13,784 nucleotides of DNA from NCBI GenBank assembly GCA_905210875.1, contig CAJLYN010000036.1, positions 1 to 13,784 of the forward strand, written 5' to 3'. The notes under the pieces are model-generated. The model made no database searches, had not been told where the DNA came from, and worked only from the letters and a program-made list of their open reading frames with translations. The position numbers were made by a program, and so were the translations under genes. This DNA is from an uncultured Bacteroides sp. (GTDB lineage: Bacteria > Bacteroidota > Bacteroidia > Bacteroidales > UBA11471). Within the stretch, counting starts at the first letter, position 1. The number at the start of each line of letters is the position of its first letter. Positions 6,245 through 13,282 of this stretch are shown piece by piece.

Positions 6245-7714
6245 ATGATAACTTCAAAGCAGACTAAGATTGTTGCTACGGTTTCGGACAAGCGTTGTGA
6301 TGTAGACTTTGTGCGTGCGTTGTACGAAAACGGTATGAATGTGGTGCGAATGAACTCGGCTCACCTCAATGCCGAAGGATTTGACCGTATTATCGCGAAT
6401 GTAAGGGCTGTTTCCAATACGATAGCCATACTCATGGATACCAAAGGTCCCGAAGTGAGAACGACTTTTATCGAGAACGACGGAAGCATTGTCTTTACTG
6501 CCGGCGACATTGTGCGCATGGCCGGTAATCCCGACGCTTTCACCACACATGAGCAGATAAACGTGTCGTATGTCGATTTCACCAAAGACCTCTCGGTCGA
6601 CAGTGTAGTGCTCATCGACGATGGCGAGCTCGAATTCAGAGTGCTTGAAAAACACGATGACTATCTTCTCTGCGTGGCGCAAAATGCCGGCGAACTGGGT
6701 TCGCGCAAGAGTGTCAACGTGCCCGGAGTGCGCATCAATCTGCCCGCTCTCACCGAGAGAGATCGCCGCAACATTCTCTATGCCATCGATAAGGACATCG
6801 ATTTCATCGCCCATTCGTTTGTGCGCAACCGTCAGGATGTCTTGGCTATTCAGGAGATACTCGATGCCCACAACAGCAAGATAAAGATTATCGCCAAAAT
6901 CGAAAATCAAGAAGGTGTCGACAACATCGACGAGATTCTCGAAGTGGCCTATGGCGTGATGGTGGCCCGTGGAGACCTCGGTATTGAGGTGCCCCAGGAG
7001 AAGATTCCCGGCATACAGCGCCGCCTCATCAAGAAATGCGTGCAGGCCAAGAAGCCGGTCATCGTGGCCACACAGATGCTCCATTCGATGATAAAGAATC
7101 CCCGTCCCACCCGTGCCGAGGTTACCGACGTGGCAAATGCCATCTATTACCGCACCGATGCTCTCATGCTCAGCGGCGAGACTGCCTATGGCAAATATCC
7201 CGTAGAGGCCATCGCCACCATGTCGCGCATTGCCAAGGAGGCCGAGCTCACCAAATTGTCCGACAACGACATACAGGTCAATGTCGAAGGCGAAGTCATC
7301 GATACCACCTCGTTCCTGGCCAAGCACGCCGTAGAGTCGGCCAAGGTTCTGGGGGTAAAGGCCATCGTTACCGACAGCTATACCGGCCGCACGGCTCGTA
7401 ACCTGGCTGCTTACCGGGGAGAAGACCCTGTTCTGGCCATCTGTTACAGCGAGCGCACGATGCGTCAACTGGCCCTTTCCTACGGTGTCATTGCCTTCTA
7501 CCAGCACGAGATGTCGACCTCGCGGGAGTATCTCTTCAAAGGGCTCTCTTCGCTGATTGAGAACGGCATGATTACCCGCGACGATATCATCGCCTATATC
7601 GGTGGTGCCTTCGGTGAAGGCTCGGGCAGCTCGTTCCTCGAAATCAACAAGGCCGGGCTGGTGCTCAAAGGTTACGACCGCTATATCCTGCCCAACCTCG
7701 AAGACGTGTGCTGA
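6245..7714 (+). CDS. pyk: Pyruvate kinase
   Basis: Transfers phosphate from phosphoenolpyruvate to ADP, giving pyruvate and ATP, the last step of glycolysis. The 489-residue protein has the A-B-A-C domain order. R35 is in NVVRMNSAH, K67 in MDTKGPEVRT, and the B domain spans about 72-168. K218 and E220 in IIAKIENQEG, D244 in VARGDLGIE and T276 in VATQMLHSM form the PEP, Mg2+ and K+ site. PTRAEVTDVANAI and LMLSGETAYG complete the signature. Residues 350-489 are the C domain, with no PEP-utiliser extension. An in-frame ATG at 6209 overlaps the aroQ end and would add 12 residues (KKKQTSKPYPY) atypical for the family, so 6245 is preferred. The MLHSM and YYRTDALML variants differ from the commoner MLESM and DGTDAVML but leave catalytic positions intact. 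Confidence 0.96.
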   Translation: MITSKQTKIVATVSDKRCDVDFVRALYENGMNVVRMNSAHLNAEGFDRIIANVRAVSNTIAILMDTKGPEVRTTFIENDGSIVFTAGDIVRMAGNPDAFTTHEQINVSYVDFTKDLSVDSVVLIDDGELEFRVLEKHDDYLLCVAQNAGELGSRKSVNVPGVRINLPALTERDRRNILYAIDKDIDFIAHSFVRNRQDVLAIQEILDAHNSKIKIIAKIENQEGVDNIDEILEVAYGVMVARGDLGIEVPQEKIPGIQRRLIKKCVQAKKPVIVATQMLHSMIKNPRPTRAEVTDVANAIYYRTDALMLSGETAYGKYPVEAIATMSRIAKEAELTKLSDNDIQVNVEGEVIDTTSFLAKHAVESAKVLGVKAIVTDSYTGRTARNLAAYRGEDPVLAICYSERTMRQLALSYGVIAFYQHEMSTSREYLFKGLSSLIENGMITRDDIIAYIGGAFGEGSGSSFLEINKAGLVLKGYDRYILPNLEDVC

Positions 7715-7715
7715 G

Positions 7716-8366
7716 ATGGCCGAAGAGGATTTACAGGCATATATCCTTTCGCACATCGACGCCGAGGGCGACCTACTGGCCCGTCTGAGCCGTGATACCC
7801 ACATACACTCCCTGCGGCCCCGCATGATGTCGGGGCACTTGCAGGGGCGTATTCTCAAAATGATATGCCGCATGCAGCGGCCGCGGCGTATTCTCGAAAT
7901 AGGCACCTTTACGGGATATTCCACCTTGTGCCTGGCCGAGGGTATGCCCCCCGATGCCGAGCTGCATACGGTCGAAATCGACGACGAGATAGAAGACTTC
8001 ACACGGGCACATCTCTCGCAGTCGCCTGTGGCCGACCGCATACACTTGCACATGGGCGACGCTTTCGATGTCGTGCCGCGGCTCGACGGCCTCTTCGACC
8101 TGGTCTTTATCGACGCCGACAAGCGACGCTACTCCGACTATTACGACATGGTCTTCGACCGGGTGACACCCGGCGGTGTGATACTGGCCGACAATACGCT
8201 GTGGGACAACAAGGTATGCGACGGCCATTCGCACGACACGCAGACCCGTGCCGTCATGGCTTTCAACGATAAGATAGCCGCCGACGACCGCATCGAGAAA
8301 GTTATTTTGCCTCTGCGCGACGGTCTCACCGTCATGTGGAAAAAACAATTCGACCCTACATTTTGA
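7716..8366 (+). CDS. Class I SAM-dependent O-methyltransferase (COMT-like, TrmR-type candidate)
   Basis: A 216-residue O-methyltransferase of the metal-dependent catechol OMT-like family. SAM-binding motif I is ILEIGTFTGYS (59-69); the acidic end of the next strand is HTVEIDD (84-90); LVFIDADKRRY (129-139) supplies D133, and ILADNTLWDNKV (156-167) supplies D159 and N160, the usual divalent-metal ligands. The ATG at 7716 follows the pyk stop after one base (TGA-G-ATG), so translation is probably coupled. Bacillus TrmR, which methylates 5-hydroxyuridine at the tRNA wobble position, belongs to this family. With rbfA next door a tRNA-modification role is plausible, but small-molecule catechol-like substrates cannot be excluded. 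I saw no signal peptide; it is cytoplasmic. Confidence 0.9.
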   Translation: MAEEDLQAYILSHIDAEGDLLARLSRDTHIHSLRPRMMSGHLQGRILKMICRMQRPRRILEIGTFTGYSTLCLAEGMPPDAELHTVEIDDEIEDFTRAHLSQSPVADRIHLHMGDAFDVVPRLDGLFDLVFIDADKRRYSDYYDMVFDRVTPGGVILADNTLWDNKVCDGHSHDTQTRAVMAFNDKIAADDRIEKVILPLRDGLTVMWKKQFDPTF

Positions 8367-8392
8367 TTTCTCGTCGGGAAGATGTATCTTCG
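8362..8392 (+). promoter_or_regulatory. Predicted internal promoter for rbfA, with inverted repeat
   Basis: TTTG (8362-8365, overlapping the methyltransferase stop codon) is followed after 19 bases by TATCTTCG (8385-8392), one mismatch from TAnnTTTG. A transcript would start near 8399, about 23 bases before the rbfA ATG. The -7 box lies in an imperfect inverted repeat: GTCG, two unpaired G, AAGA, a 4-base loop, TCTT, CGAC (8373-8394). This could be an operator or a hairpin. Confidence 0.5.
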
Positions 8393-8421
8393 ACCCGAAA
8401 CCTCAAACCCTGAATCATCCT

Positions 8422-8757
8422 ATGGAAACGACCCGCCAAAACAAGATAAGCCGTCTGTTGCAGAAAGAGCTCAGCGAGATATTCCGCCAGGAAACCAGCA
8501 AGACCCACGGTGTACTCGTGTCGGTGAGCGTGGTGCGTGTAAGTCCCGATTTGAGCGTGGCGAAAGCCTACCTGAGCATATTCCCCTCGGAAAAGTCGGC
8601 CGAGATACTCCAATCGATACAGAGCAGTGCCAAGACCATACGCTATGAGCTGGCCTCGCGGGTACGCTACCAGTTGCGCAAGACCCCCGAGCTGATGTTC
8701 TTCCTCGACGACTCGCTCGACTATATCGAGAATATCGACGCCCTTCTTCAAAAATAA
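8422..8757 (+). CDS. rbfA: 30S ribosome-binding factor A (RbfA)
   Basis: RbfA binds the immature 30S subunit near the 16S rRNA 5' helix and helps its maturation, notably in the cold. The 111-residue product starts METTRQNKISRLLQKELSEIF, the typical N-terminal helix, then HGVLVSVSVVRVSPDLSVAKAYLSIF, the KH-like beta hairpin with the conserved V-SPDLS-A-Y pattern, and ends RVRYQLRKTPELMFFLDDSLDY, the conserved R-P-L-F-DDS/T-L motif. Length and all three blocks are normal. It sits 55 bases after the methyltransferase and 16 before the permease, and has a promoter-like pair in the upstream gap, so it may be transcribed both by read-through and independently. Confidence 0.95.
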   Translation: METTRQNKISRLLQKELSEIFRQETSKTHGVLVSVSVVRVSPDLSVAKAYLSIFPSEKSAEILQSIQSSAKTIRYELASRVRYQLRKTPELMFFLDDSLDYIENIDALLQK

Positions 8758-8773
8758 CCTCCCCCTCACGCTT

Positions 8774-10030
8774 ATGTCTCTTGCGCTGAAAATAGCAGGA
8801 AGGTATCTCTTCTCCCGTAAATCGCACAGTGCCATCAATCTCATATCGCTGGTATCGGTGCTGGGTGTGGCCGTAACGACGATGGCCATCATCTGCACGC
8901 TGTCGGTCTACAACGGATTTCAGGACGTGGTCTTCTCGCTCTGTTCGCGTCTCGACCCGCCCGTGAAGGTAGAGCCCGTGAAGGGGAAAACCCTCGACAC
9001 CCGGGCCCCCGAGATGGTGGCTCTGGAAGGGTGGCGCGATGAGGTGGCAGCGGTAGTTCCCGTCGTAGAGGAGAATGCTCTCGCCGTCTTCGGCAACCAT
9101 CAGATGCCGGTCTTTCTCAAAGGGGTGGGCGAGAATTATGCCCAGGTTCATACCCATCTCGACGAGACCCTGCTCGATGGCGAGTTCATGCTCAACGACA
9201 CGGCCGGCTGTTACATAGCCTTGGGTGCCGGTGTGGCGTCGCGTCTTGAAACCGGTCCGTTCTTTTCACGTCCCATACGCATCTACTCACCCCGCCGCAA
9301 CGTGCGGGTGAATATGGCAAATCCCTCCTCTTCGTTCAGGGAGAGGGAGTCCTTTGCCTCGGCGGTTTTTGCTGTCAACCAGCAGGAGTACGACGAGTCG
9401 TGGGTGCTGGCTCCGCTCGCTCTGGTGCGGGAGCTTTACGACTATACAACCGAAGCCTCGGCCCTCGAACTGCGCCTGCACGACGGAGTCGACGAGGCCG
9501 CCTTTGCCGCGCGCCTGCAAGAGTATCTGGGCGATGGCTATCGTGTCTCCGACCGCTTGCAGCAGCAGGCCTCGGCCTACAACATGATGCAGATAGAGAA
9601 GTGGATAACCTTTCTCATCTTGCTTTTTATCCTCCTTATTGCTACTTTCAACGTCATCGGCTCGCTCTCGATGCTCATCATCGACAAGCAGGCCGACATA
9701 CACACCCTGCACAGTCTGGGCGCCGACGACGCGCTCATTTCGCGCATCTTCTGGATTGAGGGTTGGCTCATCTCTGCCATCGGTGCCGGCGGCGGTCTGC
9801 TGTTGGGTATCGGCCTGTGCTGGGTGCAGCAGACATTCGGTCTCTTGCGCATGGGCGGTGTGCCCGGCACGTTTGTGGTCGATGCCTATCCGGTGCATTT
9901 CCTGTGGAGCGATGCCGGGGTGGTACTGCTGGCGGTGGTGGCCCTCGGTTTTGTCGCTTCGTGGATTCCGGTGCGGTATCTGCGGCGGCGATGGCTGTCG
10001 CGCGCCGACGAGGTCGTCTCTGCCGATTGA
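8774..10030 (+). CDS. LolC/LolE-type ABC transporter permease (FtsX/MacB-like)
   Basis: A 418-residue inner-membrane permease in the LolC/E (COG4591) group, which with an ATPase such as LolD releases outer-membrane-bound lipoproteins from the inner membrane. N-terminal IAGRYLFSRKSHSAINLISLVSVLGVA is a hallmark. Membrane segments are about 21-46, 276-300, 326-354 and 380-400, with a large periplasmic domain (47-275) after the first, as in the family. SLSMLIIDKQADIHTLHSLGA (about 297-317) matches the conserved cytoplasmic coupling segment following TM2. The start is set by the standard MSLALKIAGRYL opening. No ATPase gene is in the window, so LolD would be supplied from elsewhere. Whether this is LolC, LolE or a merged homolog cannot be decided. 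The lipoprotein gene directly downstream would be a natural client but need not be specific. Confidence 0.88.
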   Translation: MSLALKIAGRYLFSRKSHSAINLISLVSVLGVAVTTMAIICTLSVYNGFQDVVFSLCSRLDPPVKVEPVKGKTLDTRAPEMVALEGWRDEVAAVVPVVEENALAVFGNHQMPVFLKGVGENYAQVHTHLDETLLDGEFMLNDTAGCYIALGAGVASRLETGPFFSRPIRIYSPRRNVRVNMANPSSSFRERESFASAVFAVNQQEYDESWVLAPLALVRELYDYTTEASALELRLHDGVDEAAFAARLQEYLGDGYRVSDRLQQQASAYNMMQIEKWITFLILLFILLIATFNVIGSLSMLIIDKQADIHTLHSLGADDALISRIFWIEGWLISAIGAGGGLLLGIGLCWVQQTFGLLRMGGVPGTFVVDAYPVHFLWSDAGVVLLAVVALGFVASWIPVRYLRRRWLSRADEVVSAD

Positions 10031-10089
10031 CGGGGATTTATGGGAAACAAATATTGAGAAATAAAATTATACACTAAAAGCAACTGATT

Positions 10090-11814
10090 ATGAAAAAATG
10101 GTTCTGGGCACTCTGTTTGCCATTGATGATGTTCTCTTGCGATTTCTTTTCAGACGGAGAAGACGATGATGATGGTCTTATCATAGATCCGCCCTTGGAT
10201 TTTTCTTTTGTCTATGACCTTCAAGCGATAGCGGGTGATACCCTCACGCTGACCACCTACACGCGGCTGGTCGACCCGAAGATTTATCTCGACGATATGC
10301 TGATGAACGATGTTACCGTGGTAGACCGTCTCCCGGCCGGTAACGGAGATGGAAATGTGTCGGTTGACAGCCCCGGCGGGGCGTATTATATAAAGGTGAA
10401 GTTGTCTGATTCGTTGAAGGGTCAGTATGAACTGAGAATCGAAGCCTCACGTGCCGACGCGCCCGATGCAGGAGATCTGAATCTCTTGCTCGGATATGTG
10501 GGTATTTATGAGATGCAGGCCGACGACCTGGGTGAGTTCCACATGGGGCAACCGGCGTGGGTCGACCTCTCCGATGCCCAGGCCCTGATCGAAATGGTCG
10601 AGCCTCACCCCGAAATGAAGATTCGCAGCGGCGCGAAATTTACGGCACACGGTACGCTCGACACACTCATGTGCTTCGATGCTCAGCAGCAGCGCCTGCC
10701 GAAGGCCCGTCTTTACGCATTCCATAAAATCTCGGCTCGCTATATCTATGCCACTCTCTCCTATGTGTTGCAGGTCGATACGATATATTCCGAGATGGAC
10801 AATTATATTGCCTATCGCGAGCCGTTGGAGGTAACCCGACAGGTTATCGTACTGCCCGAGAACGGTCTTATCCTGTCGCTGGAAAAGGCTGCCGAAGCCT
10901 ATCCGTCGGCCTTCTACAACATGTACCGGGTGCAGTTCCGTTGCGAGTCCGACGACGAATTCTATTTTATGCCCGAGTATGAGGAGTCGCCTTCGATTAC
11001 CGATGAGGCCATTTACCGTATGCGGGTCGACACGAATATGATTTCGACGATTTCATTGCCGATGGAGGCCGAAGAGTATGCCTTCCTTTCGAGTCGGATT
11101 GTGGAGGTGGAGCAGGTCTATGAAGGTGGTGTGGGAGCTGCTAATACGGCCTCTTTCTCGTGGCTGGTGTACGACGGAAAGATTGTCCTGAACGAGTCGA
11201 CTCTTATCGACGGCGAGGCTGTGTGCACGATTCAGCCCAACAGCGGCACGCCTTCGTCGGGCTTTGCCGGTATGCCGTCGGTATTTATTACGTCGCAAGG
11301 CTCTCTTTGCGCGCTGCGCCGCACTACCAAAGGATATTACCAAACCGAGCAGCTGGGCTCGTCGAACGGCTCTTACCGCTGGTATACCCATCATCAGTAT
11401 TTCGATTTTGAGCCGGGCAGCTATATTGTTGTTACCCGCACGGCCGATAAACTCTATATCTCGGCTTCGGGCCGCTATTACAGTTGGGGAGCCGACGGTA
11501 GGGTGGAATCGACCGACTGTCAGGCCTATGACGAAAGTTTCGTTGTGGCCAAGAACTACTATCCCTATGCCGACAGCTATCTGTACTCGATGGCAACGGA
11601 GGGGCTTTTCCGCACCCGTCTTGATGACCGCAGTGAGCGGACTCTGATACTGCCGGCTTCCGAAGGAGAGATTGCCCGGGTAGAGATGTCGGGCGAACGC
11701 GCTCTGATTACCACCCGCGATGGTGCCTTCTTCCTGAACGACGGGCAGGATACGCATGCTATCGAGCCTGAGGGAGGCTGGGGCCTCTCGGGCTACGGTG
11801 TGCTGGTGCGGTAA
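10090..11814 (+). CDS. Lipoprotein of unknown function, predicted surface-exposed
   Basis: A 574-residue protein I do not recognise. Residues 1-17 are a lipoprotein signal peptide: two Lys, a hydrophobic core, and a Cys at 17 after MMFS, a lipobox common in Bacteroidota although unlike the Escherichia coli form. After the Cys comes DFFSDGEDDDDG, an S-D-rich acidic tract like the lipoprotein export signals that send Bacteroidota lipoproteins to the cell surface. Residues about 33-120 look beta-rich and Ig-like (FVYDLQAIAGDTLTLTTYTR). From about 390 on there are repeated aromatic-glycine strands (LYISASGRYYSWGADG, GLFRTRLDD, GAFFLNDG) that could be propeller blades. No catalytic motif is visible. 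It follows the permease by 59 bases with no clear promoter and ends at a strong terminator, so it is probably the last gene of the aroQ operon. Confidence 0.85.
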   Translation: MKKWFWALCLPLMMFSCDFFSDGEDDDDGLIIDPPLDFSFVYDLQAIAGDTLTLTTYTRLVDPKIYLDDMLMNDVTVVDRLPAGNGDGNVSVDSPGGAYYIKVKLSDSLKGQYELRIEASRADAPDAGDLNLLLGYVGIYEMQADDLGEFHMGQPAWVDLSDAQALIEMVEPHPEMKIRSGAKFTAHGTLDTLMCFDAQQQRLPKARLYAFHKISARYIYATLSYVLQVDTIYSEMDNYIAYREPLEVTRQVIVLPENGLILSLEKAAEAYPSAFYNMYRVQFRCESDDEFYFMPEYEESPSITDEAIYRMRVDTNMISTISLPMEAEEYAFLSSRIVEVEQVYEGGVGAANTASFSWLVYDGKIVLNESTLIDGEAVCTIQPNSGTPSSGFAGMPSVFITSQGSLCALRRTTKGYYQTEQLGSSNGSYRWYTHHQYFDFEPGSYIVVTRTADKLYISASGRYYSWGADGRVESTDCQAYDESFVVAKNYYPYADSYLYSMATEGLFRTRLDDRSERTLILPASEGEIARVEMSGERALITTRDGAFFLNDGQDTHAIEPEGGWGLSGYGVLVR

Positions 11815-11842
11815 TCTGGCAGGAAAAGATATAAAACCGAGA

Positions 11843-11875
11843 GCGGGTCGCTTCTGTGAGGCGGCCCGCTTTTTT
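11843..11875 (+). terminator. Intrinsic terminator after the lipoprotein gene
   Basis: GCGGGTCGC (11843-11851) pairs with GCGGCCCGC (11861-11869), a 9 bp stem with one G-U pair and a 9-base loop, followed directly by six T (11870-11875). It ends 61 bases past the stop codon of the lipoprotein and closes the plus-strand run. Confidence 0.85.
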
Positions 11876-12188
11876 CTTTGCTTCCCGCCGTATCGTGCAG
11901 CACGCTGTTATTACCTTTTGTCGCAAGACATCGGTGCGGATAAGTAGCGATGGGGGAAAGGGGTGTGGCGGTGAAAGGTGCAGCCTCTTCTCTTGCCGGT
12001 AGGGCGTTCGGTGAGCGGGTGGAAAAAAGTATAGCCCCGTGGGGTCCGGGGCTATATGGAGTGTTCTTGGAATGTAGAAACTTACCTTTTCCTGGGCGAA
12101 CGGCGGGACTTCTCGGGCCGGCTGTGAGATGCTATCGTGTAGCGGTTTCCGGGGTGTCGTTCCCGTTCATTGGTAGGGCGAAGAGTTG
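11876..12188. other. Convergent intergenic region without a recognised gene
   Basis: Between the lipoprotein terminator and the HIT stop codon I see no supportable coding sequence. It holds the minus-strand terminator at 12022-12056 and about 130 bases (12057-12188) that would be the 3' untranslated end of the greA-HIT transcript. A plus-strand open frame from 11950 is composition-driven, and no clear -33/-7 pair is present. Confidence 0.6.
12022..12056 (-). terminator. Intrinsic terminator of the greA-HIT unit
   Basis: Perfect 10 bp inverted repeat (12030-12039 TATAGCCCCG with 12047-12056 CGGGGCTATA) and a 7-base loop. On the minus strand it is followed after two bases by six U (opposite the A run at 12023-12028), so it terminates transcription arriving from the HIT gene. 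On the plus strand no T-run follows. Confidence 0.85.
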
Positions 12189-12584
12189 TTATTTCAGTTC
12201 TGCGGCAATGGCGTCGGCAATGGCCTGCATCTCTTCGGGGGCCAGTTTCAGCTTGGGGTTAGAGATAATCATGTCGCTCTCGTGGTTGATGGGTATGAGG
12301 TGTATGTGCGTGTGCGGCACTTCAAGACCCATCACGGCTACACCTACGCGTTGGCAGGGTATGGCCTTTTCGATGGCGTGAGCCACCTTCTTGGCAAAGA
12401 GCTGCAGCGAGATGTAGGCTTCGTCGTCCATGGCGAAGAGGTAGTCGCCCTCGGCTTTGGGAATGACCAGGGTGTGGCCTTTGGCGAGGGGATTGATGTC
12501 GAGGAAGGCGAAGTTTTTTTCGTCTTCACCTATTTTGTAGCAGGGTATTTCTCCGGCTACGATGCGGCTGAACAGGGTAGGCAT
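12189..12584 (-). CDS. HIT family nucleotide-binding hydrolase (Hint-like)
   Basis: A 131-residue histidine-triad protein, cytoplasmic, of the kind that hydrolyses purine nucleoside phosphoramidates and aminoacyl-adenylates. FSRIVAGEIPCYKI at the N-terminus and LAKGHTLVIPK (33-43) are standard Hint sequences. The triad is HTHIHLIPI, with H91, H93 and H95; in this family the His-x-His-x-His motif carries the catalytic nucleophile. The open frame extends 18 residues upstream to 12638, but those residues (RPPLSKSPAPLI) look noncoding and the family start is the MPTLFSRI at 12584. It lies 55 bases after greA on the same strand, with no promoter-like boxes between, so the two are probably cotranscribed. 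The link between an elongation factor and this hydrolase is positional only. Confidence 0.94.
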   Translation of the reverse strand: MPTLFSRIVAGEIPCYKIGEDEKNFAFLDINPLAKGHTLVIPKAEGDYLFAMDDEAYISLQLFAKKVAHAIEKAIPCQRVGVAVMGLEVPHTHIHLIPINHESDMIISNPKLKLAPEEMQAIADAIAAELK

Positions 12585-12639
12585 GTCACAATCGTTTTTT
12601 ATAAGAGGAGCGGGGCTTTTCGATAAAGGCGGTCGCACC

Positions 12640-13110
12640 TTAGATAGAAATGTTTACAATCTCGAAGGTCATCGTTCCCGACGGTACTTTGATTTCGACG
12701 ATGTCGCCGATTTTCTTTCCCAGCAGGCCTTTGGCAATGGGGGTGTTCGATGCGATTTTACCCTCTTTGAGATTGGCCTCGCTTTCGGTGACGATGGTGT
12801 ACTCCATGGTCATGTTGTTTTTGGTGTTCCGTATTTTTACACGGTTCAGAATCTGTACCGTATGGGTGTTCAACTTCGAGTCGTCGATGATACGGGCGTT
12901 GGCCACTTTGTCTTTCAACTGCGAAATTTTCATTTCGAGCAGGCCTTGTGCCTCCTTGGCGGCGTCGTATTCGGCATTTTCCGACAGGTCGCCTTTGTCG
13001 CGGGCTTCGGCGATTTGCCGCGAGATTTCGGGACGTTTTACCGATTCGAGATAGTTAATCTCTTCCATCATTTTTTTGTAACCTTCTTCGGTCATGTACA
13101 CGATAGCCAT
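12640..13110 (-). CDS. greA: Transcription elongation factor GreA
   Basis: GreA enters the secondary channel of RNA polymerase and stimulates cleavage of backtracked transcripts. The 156-residue product has the two GreA domains: an N-terminal antiparallel coiled coil (1-76) with the tip GDLSENAEYDAAK (40-52), where D41 and E44 are the acidic residues that place the second Mg2+, and a C-terminal FKBP-like domain (80-156) with LLGKKIGDIVEIKVPSG. The opening MAIVYMTEEGYKKMMEEI is typical. AGGAG (13124-13120 on the minus strand) lies 9 bases before the ATG, an unusually good Shine-Dalgarno for Bacteroidota. Upstream is a well-formed promoter and, between promoter and start codon, an intrinsic-terminator hairpin. 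Confidence 0.96.
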   Translation of the reverse strand: MAIVYMTEEGYKKMMEEINYLESVKRPEISRQIAEARDKGDLSENAEYDAAKEAQGLLEMKISQLKDKVANARIIDDSKLNTHTVQILNRVKIRNTKNNMTMEYTIVTESEANLKEGKIASNTPIAKGLLGKKIGDIVEIKVPSGTMTFEIVNISI

Positions 13111-13119
13111 AAGAAAATT

Positions 13120-13124
13120 CTCCT
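13120..13124 (-). promoter_or_regulatory. Shine-Dalgarno of greA
   Basis: AGGAG on the minus strand, 9 bases before the ATG at 13110. It fixes the greA start and stands out because most genes in this window lack an obvious Shine-Dalgarno. Confidence 0.6.
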
Positions 13125-13171
13125 ATTCTTTGATTTTGGGCATTATTGTTTTTTCTGTGATAAGGGATAAC

Positions 13172-13206
13172 AAAAAAGAATCCCGGCTGTTTACAACCGG
13201 AACTCT
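13172..13206 (-). terminator. Intrinsic terminator or attenuator in the greA leader
   Basis: On the minus strand AGAGTTCCGGTTG pairs over all 13 positions (three G-U pairs) with CAGCCGGGATTCT around a TAAA loop, followed by a run of U (opposite the A run from 13172). It lies 76 bases after the stop of the thioredoxin-like gene, so it may end that transcript, but it also lies downstream of the predicted greA promoter and 61 bases before the greA ATG. Confidence 0.75.
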
Positions 13207-13226
13207 CTGTTCTCATCAATATGAGG

Positions 13227-13258
13227 CGAAGATAATCTTTATTTTTCGATATTCCAAA
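13227..13258 (-). promoter_or_regulatory. Predicted promoter for greA
   Basis: TTTG (13258-13255), exactly 20 bases, then TATCTTCG (13234-13227), one mismatch from TAnnTTTG. The transcription start would be near 13220. It is the best-spaced pair in the window and the only promoter-like pair found between the thioredoxin-like gene and greA. Confidence 0.6.
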
Positions 13259-13282
13259 TAAATCGGATAAAATCGAGCGCAA

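Noticed and set aside
6254..8122. A 622-codon open frame on the minus strand, antisense to pyruvate kinase and the methyltransferase.
   Set aside because: It is opposite two genes with intact catalytic motifs, runs across the junction between them, and its translation resembles no family. Its length follows from the rarity of TTA, CTA and TCA codons in the sense genes.
11950..12626. Two overlapping plus-strand open frames (from 11950 and 12186) around the HIT gene.
   Set aside because: They run through the minus-strand terminator or antisense to the HIT gene with its HTHIH triad; no family resemblance.
12562..13170. A 202-codon plus-strand open frame opposite greA.
   Set aside because: Antisense shadow of a canonical GreA; its phenylalanine- and glycine-rich composition reflects the reverse complement.
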